IMG/VR virus record: IMGVR_UViG_3300032288_001687
Coordinates: 1-31,522 of that record
Source of the DNA: a virus
Length of the DNA stretch: 31,522 nucleotides
Reading direction: 5' to 3' (one strand)
Position 1 is the first letter of the stretch. Each line of letters begins with the position of its first letter. A program made the position numbers and the translations under genes. Shown in pieces: positions 29,247 through 31,522 of this stretch. Under the pieces are notes generated by a model. That model did not search any database and was not told where the DNA came from. It saw only the letters and a list, made by a program, of their open reading frames with translations.

Positions 29247-30755
29247 ATGGCCGTCGAGTCGGTAACACTTCCAGCGCCGTTCGGAGGGCTTGATCTTGTC
29301 ACACCTATAGACCAGATGGAGCCACAATTTGCGTTGGACCTTGTAAACTTGTTTCCAGCTCCGACGGCGCCAGAAATGCGCAAAGGATATATAGAGCTTG
29401 ACGACCTCGGCACTGCGTTAACGGTTAAAACCCTAACATCGCTACCCTTGCAGAGTGGAGCAACTCAACTTGTCGCAGTTAGCGGCGGAAACATCTTTTC
29501 GTTAGTCGGAGGCGTTACAACTACAGTCACAGGTACAACTGCCATCACAGAGAACGCATGTCAAACGACGGTGTTCGCTAATCGTTTGTTCATCGTAAAC
29601 GGCACAGACGTTGCGCAGGTATACAACGGAACAACGACAGCGGATTCGACCTTTACTGGGGTATCTCTTTCAAGCTTGGTGAATGTTTCGAGTTATAAGT
29701 CGCGTCTTTATTTTGTTCAGGAAAATACGCTCAGTTTTTGGTATGGCGGAACAAACGCCGTCGGAGCGAGCGCTCTTACCCAGGAGGATCTGCAATATGT
29801 TTTCACACGGGGCGGCTTTTTGGTCTTTGCTGGGTCGTATACTAATCAGACTGCGCAGACGTCGGCCGACTTATTCTTTGCGTGCAGCAGCGAAGGAGAG
29901 CTTTTGTTTTATGCAGGCTCGTCGCCAGCCGGAGCGCCGACGGGCGATTGGGGTATTGTTGCGAGGTACTTCATTGGAAAACCGCTCGGGTATAACGCCT
30001 TCGTCAGGGTCAACAACGATATTTGGATACTTACGCAACAAGGCATTGTCCCGATTTCGGTCCTTTTTGCGTCAGATCCTCAGCAAGCGACGGAAACGAT
30101 AGGCGGCAGAATAAACCCGCTCCTTTCCCGATACGCTGCGATCTTTCCTTTTTCTTACCGATGGCACGGTGTTTTCAATCCTACGACACGGCGTGTTTAC
30201 TTGGCCGTGCCGGTATCGGCGACAGAAACTTGCATTTTAGCATGGTCGATTGATTCAAAGGCTTGGTGCAAGTACGGCTTGTATTCGCAGAGTGACGATA
30301 TCATGGTAACGGTCGCTGGCACCGAAACTTTTTACGGCAGCGATGATGGCATCATATACACAGCCGAAACCGGATACACGGACAAGGGCTTTCCGATTGA
30401 CCTTACAATCGAAATGCCGTTTTCGTTTTACGGAGTTCGTGGCAACTACAAAAACTGGAAAGACGTCCGACCGCTGATACAAACGCAAAGAGGCGTTGGT
30501 TACCAGATAGCGATGAACACGGATTTTCGTAGACAGGCGCCAAGTGGAACAATTACAACAGGACCAGGGGCAACAACGTTTTGGGGCGCTCCGTGGGGGT
30601 CGAGTTGGTCCGGCGGGCTTGAGTACATATACGACCGAGCCTCTCTCAAGGGGCAGGGACACAGCGGGTCGATCTATATGAAGGTGAGCGTCAACGATTC
30701 AGCGTTTAAGCTTTTCGGATTCGAGGTCCGTTTTGAGATAGGGGGGCAAGTATAA
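29247..30755 (+). CDS. Tail stabilisation/nozzle protein (P22 gp10 / T7 gp12-like)
   Basis: A 502-aa beta-rich protein with repeated strands of propeller type: an N-terminal F-G-G-L-D-L-V-T-P segment with N-L-F-P-A-P-T-A-P-E-M-R-K-G-Y (the pattern of podovirus nozzle proteins), repeated S-x-L-Y-F-V, D-I-W-I-L-T-Q-Q-G and W-H-G-V-F-N-P-T-T-R-R-V-Y-L motifs, and a C-terminal strand-rich region. It would close the tail tube below the adaptor. The start at 29247 has GGTGG upstream. The order adaptor, internal proteins, nozzle fits podovirus genomes. Confidence 0.85.
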   Translation: MAVESVTLPAPFGGLDLVTPIDQMEPQFALDLVNLFPAPTAPEMRKGYIELDDLGTALTVKTLTSLPLQSGATQLVAVSGGNIFSLVGGVTTTVTGTTAITENACQTTVFANRLFIVNGTDVAQVYNGTTTADSTFTGVSLSSLVNVSSYKSRLYFVQENTLSFWYGGTNAVGASALTQEDLQYVFTRGGFLVFAGSYTNQTAQTSADLFFACSSEGELLFYAGSSPAGAPTGDWGIVARYFIGKPLGYNAFVRVNNDIWILTQQGIVPISVLFASDPQQATETIGGRINPLLSRYAAIFPFSYRWHGVFNPTTRRVYLAVPVSATETCILAWSIDSKAWCKYGLYSQSDDIMVTVAGTETFYGSDDGIIYTAETGYTDKGFPIDLTIEMPFSFYGVRGNYKNWKDVRPLIQTQRGVGYQIAMNTDFRRQAPSGTITTGPGATTFWGAPWGSSWSGGLEYIYDRASLKGQGHSGSIYMKVSVNDSAFKLFGFEVRFEIGGQV

Positions 30756-31522
30756 TGGCCGAGCGAAAAACAGCATTAAGCAAAAGTCCTTCGACGAAAC
30801 GTGGCGATAAAAAGAAGCGAAAAGAGCGTCGAGAAGAGCGAGCATACAAGCGCGAGCAGCGTGAGATGCAGCGGCAAGGCGAGCGAAACGTGGCGGCAGT
30901 GGGCCAGGAAGTAACGCAGAGCGTTCAGGATTTTCTAAACCAAGCCCAATCTCAAGGGGCTTTTAATCCAGGGGAATACGATGACCTGTATCAGAGCGCT
31001 TTTCAAAACGTGATGGACAATTTTGAGATCGAAAATAGCGAGCAGTTCAGGGATGACGAATTGCAGTTAGAGCAGATGATTGCCGAGCGTGGACTTGATC
31101 CAATGGGCGCAGGAGCGGCAAAGATGCGCGACCAAATGTATAAGTCGCAAGATAGGGCGCGACAGCAGGCGATGCTAACAGCAGAACAAGCGGGTCGGGC
31201 GTTGCAGGGTCAGCGATTCGATCAAGAGCTTGCGCGATACAATGTACCGATTGATCAAGCGGCGAAGCTGGGCAGCTTTTTCGGCGTACAATCGGCAGCG
31301 GTCGAGCAGGAAAAGCAGAGACAATGGGAAGCAAATCAAGCGAAACTCGAGCGGCAGGCACGGGCGTCTATGGCTCGAGGCGGCGGCGGCGGAGGTCCAG
31401 ATCCTTTCGCTCTGATGGCGGCGGAGTACGGATACAAGCGGGATCTATTGTATGACCAAGCGGCGCTCCAAGCGGCACAGGAAGGAAAGAGTCCGAGCGC
31501 ATGGAATCAGGCGATTGGCGGA
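30755..31522 (+). CDS. Charged helical virion protein, cut by the window end
   Basis: 256 codons are visible, ending exactly at the last base on a complete codon. The ATG at 30755 overlaps the previous stop as TAATG. The first 45 residues are a very basic Lys/Arg-rich region, followed by Gln/Glu-rich helices with coiled-coil character, and a short G-G-G-G-G-G run near residue 210. It lies where ejection or internal virion proteins are expected. The visible end A-I-G-G reads smoothly into the frame at position 2-37 if one base is shared, giving about 267 residues in all. The function is inferred from position. Confidence 0.65.
   Translation, partial: MAERKTALSKSPSTKRGDKKKRKERREERAYKREQREMQRQGERNVAAVGQEVTQSVQDFLNQAQSQGAFNPGEYDDLYQSAFQNVMDNFEIENSEQFRDDELQLEQMIAERGLDPMGAGAAKMRDQMYKSQDRARQQAMLTAEQAGRALQGQRFDQELARYNVPIDQAAKLGSFFGVQSAAVEQEKQRQWEANQAKLERQARASMARGGGGGGPDPFALMAAEYGYKRDLLYDQAALQAAQEGKSPSAWNQAIGG

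Noticed and set aside
30255-30662. 135-aa minus-strand open frame
   Set aside because: Antisense of the nozzle protein gene with Arg/Pro/Cys-rich shadow composition and no ribosome binding site.
1-31522. tRNA genes, CRISPR arrays, insertion sequences and attachment sites
   Set aside because: Looked for cloverleaf-like arms, regular direct repeats with spacers, transposase motifs and integrase neighbourhoods; none could be supported by eye.

Overview
The window reads as an essentially complete genome of a small podovirus-like tailed phage, cut open inside a virion gene. No bacterial chromosomal gene, tRNA, rRNA, CRISPR array or insertion sequence is visible. Portal, capsid, a gp4/gp11-type adaptor, a stabilisation/nozzle protein, internal virion proteins and an S74-chaperoned tail fibre are present. 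No tape measure, sheath or tail-tube gene is seen, which points to a short-tailed phage. A Sec-type signal peptide protein and a membrane-anchored coiled-coil protein in the lysis block suggest a Gram-negative host, but the host cannot be named from the sequence.

Layout. Two transcription units diverge from a roughly 100-base switch region at 11838-11941. The leftward unit (minus strand, 11837 down to 6857) is a densely overlapping early-type operon: a nonsense-interrupted gene, an 85-aa gene, a Bet/RecT annealase, a small gene without a start codon, several small unknowns, an SSB-like protein with an acidic tail, a VRR-NUC nuclease and two larger unknowns. A 281-base non-coding gap (9662-9942) with overlapping palindromes divides it. 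The rightward unit begins with a small HTH regulator whose predicted transcription start is the A of its ATG. It continues through two related small proteins (one with DUF551), a ParB-domain DNA methyltransferase, small and large terminase, portal, a head-side accessory block (including three tandem paralogues), scaffold, major capsid, decoration-like protein, a strong terminator, head-tail connector genes, internal virion proteins and the nozzle protein, to the window end. Positions 1-6865 continue this unit: two more internal virion proteins (one with a lytic transglycosylase domain), tail fibre, then a lysis block that meets the leftward operon tail to tail at 6857-6865.

How it works together. 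The leftward genes look like a host-dependent DNA metabolism and recombination set (annealase, ssDNA-binding protein, nuclease), with no polymerase, helicase, primase or integrase recognised. The rightward genes package and build the particle and lyse the cell. The divergent promoters share palindromic operators, so the HTH protein probably controls both. The reading frame at position 2-37 is a good C-terminus for the gene that runs off the right end, provided one base is shared at the join. The window is therefore best explained as a circular or circularly permuted genome.

Most worth a second look: the compact divergent switch with a leaderless regulator, an exported 18-cysteine protein in the lysis block, the tandem paralogue family beside the portal gene, a 23-24-residue repeat protein, and two damaged or recoded small genes in the early operon.
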